DNA of 37,979 bases from NCBI GenBank assembly GCA_013151575.1, contig JAADHZ010000060.1, positions 1 to 37,979 on the forward strand, in the 5' to 3' direction. Position 1 is the stretch's first letter. Each line of letters starts with the position of its first letter. The DNA comes from Gammaproteobacteria bacterium (GTDB lineage: Bacteria > Pseudomonadota > Gammaproteobacteria > SZUA-152). The position numbers and the translations under genes were made by a program. Below the pieces are notes generated by a model. That model had not been told where the DNA came from. It ran no database searches and was given only the letters and a program-made list of their open reading frames with translations. Positions 37,051-37,979 of the stretch are shown in pieces.

Positions 37051-37345
37051 ATGAAGGTATTTGTAGCCCATTCCGCTTACGGCCCATTCCGCTTACGGTG
37101 ATTTAGAAGGTATCAAAGAGTATTACGAAGACGTGGGCGTCCCTCACGTAGGTATAGAATTTATAAAGGCAACGATTGAGCATGTCCAAATGCTGGCAGA
37201 TAACCCAGACATTGGCAGGCTTGTTTCCGAGTTTTAAGAAGAGCAGATTAGGGAGCTTATTCACTCTCCTTTTCACATTGTTTATTTGAGATAGTACGAT
37301 TCAGTTCATGGCGTAGCGGGCGTCTGCTCAAGTTGCCAGATACAG
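37051..37345 (+). pseudogene. RelE/ParE-like toxin, frameshifted and with in-frame stops
   Basis: Pieced translation: MKVFVAHSAYG / HSAYGDLEGIKEYYEDVGVPHVGIEFIKATIEHVQMLADNPDIGRLVSEF*EEQIRELIHSPFHIVYLR*YDSVH. Confidence 0.75.
37067..37098 (+). repeat. Perfect 16-bp tandem duplication CCCATTCCGCTTACGG x2
   Basis: 37067-37082 and 37083-37098 are identical; the duplication disrupts the toxin reading frame. Confidence 0.95.
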
Positions 37346-37370
37346 ATAACGAAACATAGGCGCTATAGGT

Positions 37371-37548
37371 ATCGGCATGCAACTGACAGCCGGTGGCTTA
37401 AACGCCTCGCCGAGCCAATGACGACAAGCGAAATAATCATCATCACCGAAAAACATACTTCGCGATTATGTCCCCGCTGCACAATGTGCAGAGGCATACC
37501 GGCAAGGATAGATGCGAGGTCTACGAGGCATGATCGGGACGATAACAC
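37371..37548 (-). pseudogene. IS200-like / REP-associated tyrosine transposase (Transposase_17) N-terminal remnant
   Basis: 'DLASILAGMPLHIVQRGHNREVCF' then, after a 1-nt frameshift, 'FGDDDYFACRHWLGEAFK', matching the 'P.H...RG.NR..CFF.D.DY..Y..WL.EA' signature. Confidence 0.75.
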
Positions 37549-37647
37549 GTTAATCGAGCCTGGCCCTAATACTGCTTCATGAAGCTGTAACCCATTGATT
37601 TAGTAGCTCGCAGGCTTCTTTTCTTGGTGTTTTTAATCTCTTTGGGT

Positions 37648-37979
37648 TTAATTCCCCGCAGCTTGCTGCGTAAGTTTTTTGTTCAAACGTGTAAGCGTTT
37701 GAGCTGGCAGTTTAATACCCTGCTTCGCGCAGCGAGATAGCTTGCTGCGGGGTTGTTTATTTGAGTTGGCTTTTTTACCTTGACTGATTCGTTCCGCCAA
37801 TACTTGGCTAACGGCTTTTCTACACGATCTGTCCGCGCTCAACACCTGTGCTATAAAAGCTTTCAGCGTCACCAATGGGGTGAAGATACGATTTCTCTTA
37901 CGAGGTGAGTCCTCAATAATTTGTTGTAAGCTGCGTTCAGAAAGTATCTCGGAGAAAGGCAGCTCAGGTAATTGCAAAA
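37648..37979 (-). mobile_element. IS4-like transposase, N-terminal fragment running into the window edge
   Basis: 'FSEILSERSLQQIIED...RNRIFTPLVTLKAFIAQVLSADRSCRKAVSQVLAERISQGK' resembles IS4-family transposase N-termini; stops after about 109 aa. Confidence 0.7.

Noticed and set aside
1-37979. CRISPR array, tRNA or rRNA genes
   Set aside because: No regularly spaced direct repeats and no recognisable tRNA/rRNA sequence were seen; a tRNAscan/Infernal run would be needed to be certain.

Overview
This looks like a gammaproteobacterial chromosomal segment; the genus was not determined. From left to right it contains: (1) a small PstS-like periplasmic protein next to an outer-membrane porin; (2) a DUF1631 protein; (3) a stand-alone protein with two AP2-like domains; (4) a Sel1-repeat protein and a hybrid histidine kinase with two receiver domains; (5) a carbohydrate and glycogen block: pgl-glk (+), glgA-glgB (-), glgC-GH57-malQ (+); (6) an AT-richer accessory block with a multidomain Ig/FnIII lipoprotein and two secreted right-handed beta-helix proteins, bordered by a TetR regulator with a perfect palindromic operator candidate and a frameshifted DUF1330-like remnant; (7) a FimX-like REC/PAS/GGDEF/EAL protein with both catalytic motifs degenerate (AGTVF, EVL) and its companion gene; (8) an EF-P modification cluster epmB/efp/epmA with K34 conserved; (9) a PilZ protein, a DUF3330-like protein and psd; (10) a decaying mobile or addiction region with a frameshifted Phd/YefM-RelE/ParE module, a frameshifted IS200/RAYT-like transposase remnant and an IS4-like transposase fragment at the edge. 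The most unusual non-coding signal is a 44-nt near-perfect palindrome just 3' of the fimX-like gene. A 21-nt stretch of one arm recurs exactly about 48 nt upstream of the hybrid histidine kinase start. No CRISPR array, rRNA or tRNA gene was recognised. No clearly novel defence or enzymatic system could be demonstrated; the strongest leads are listed as findings.
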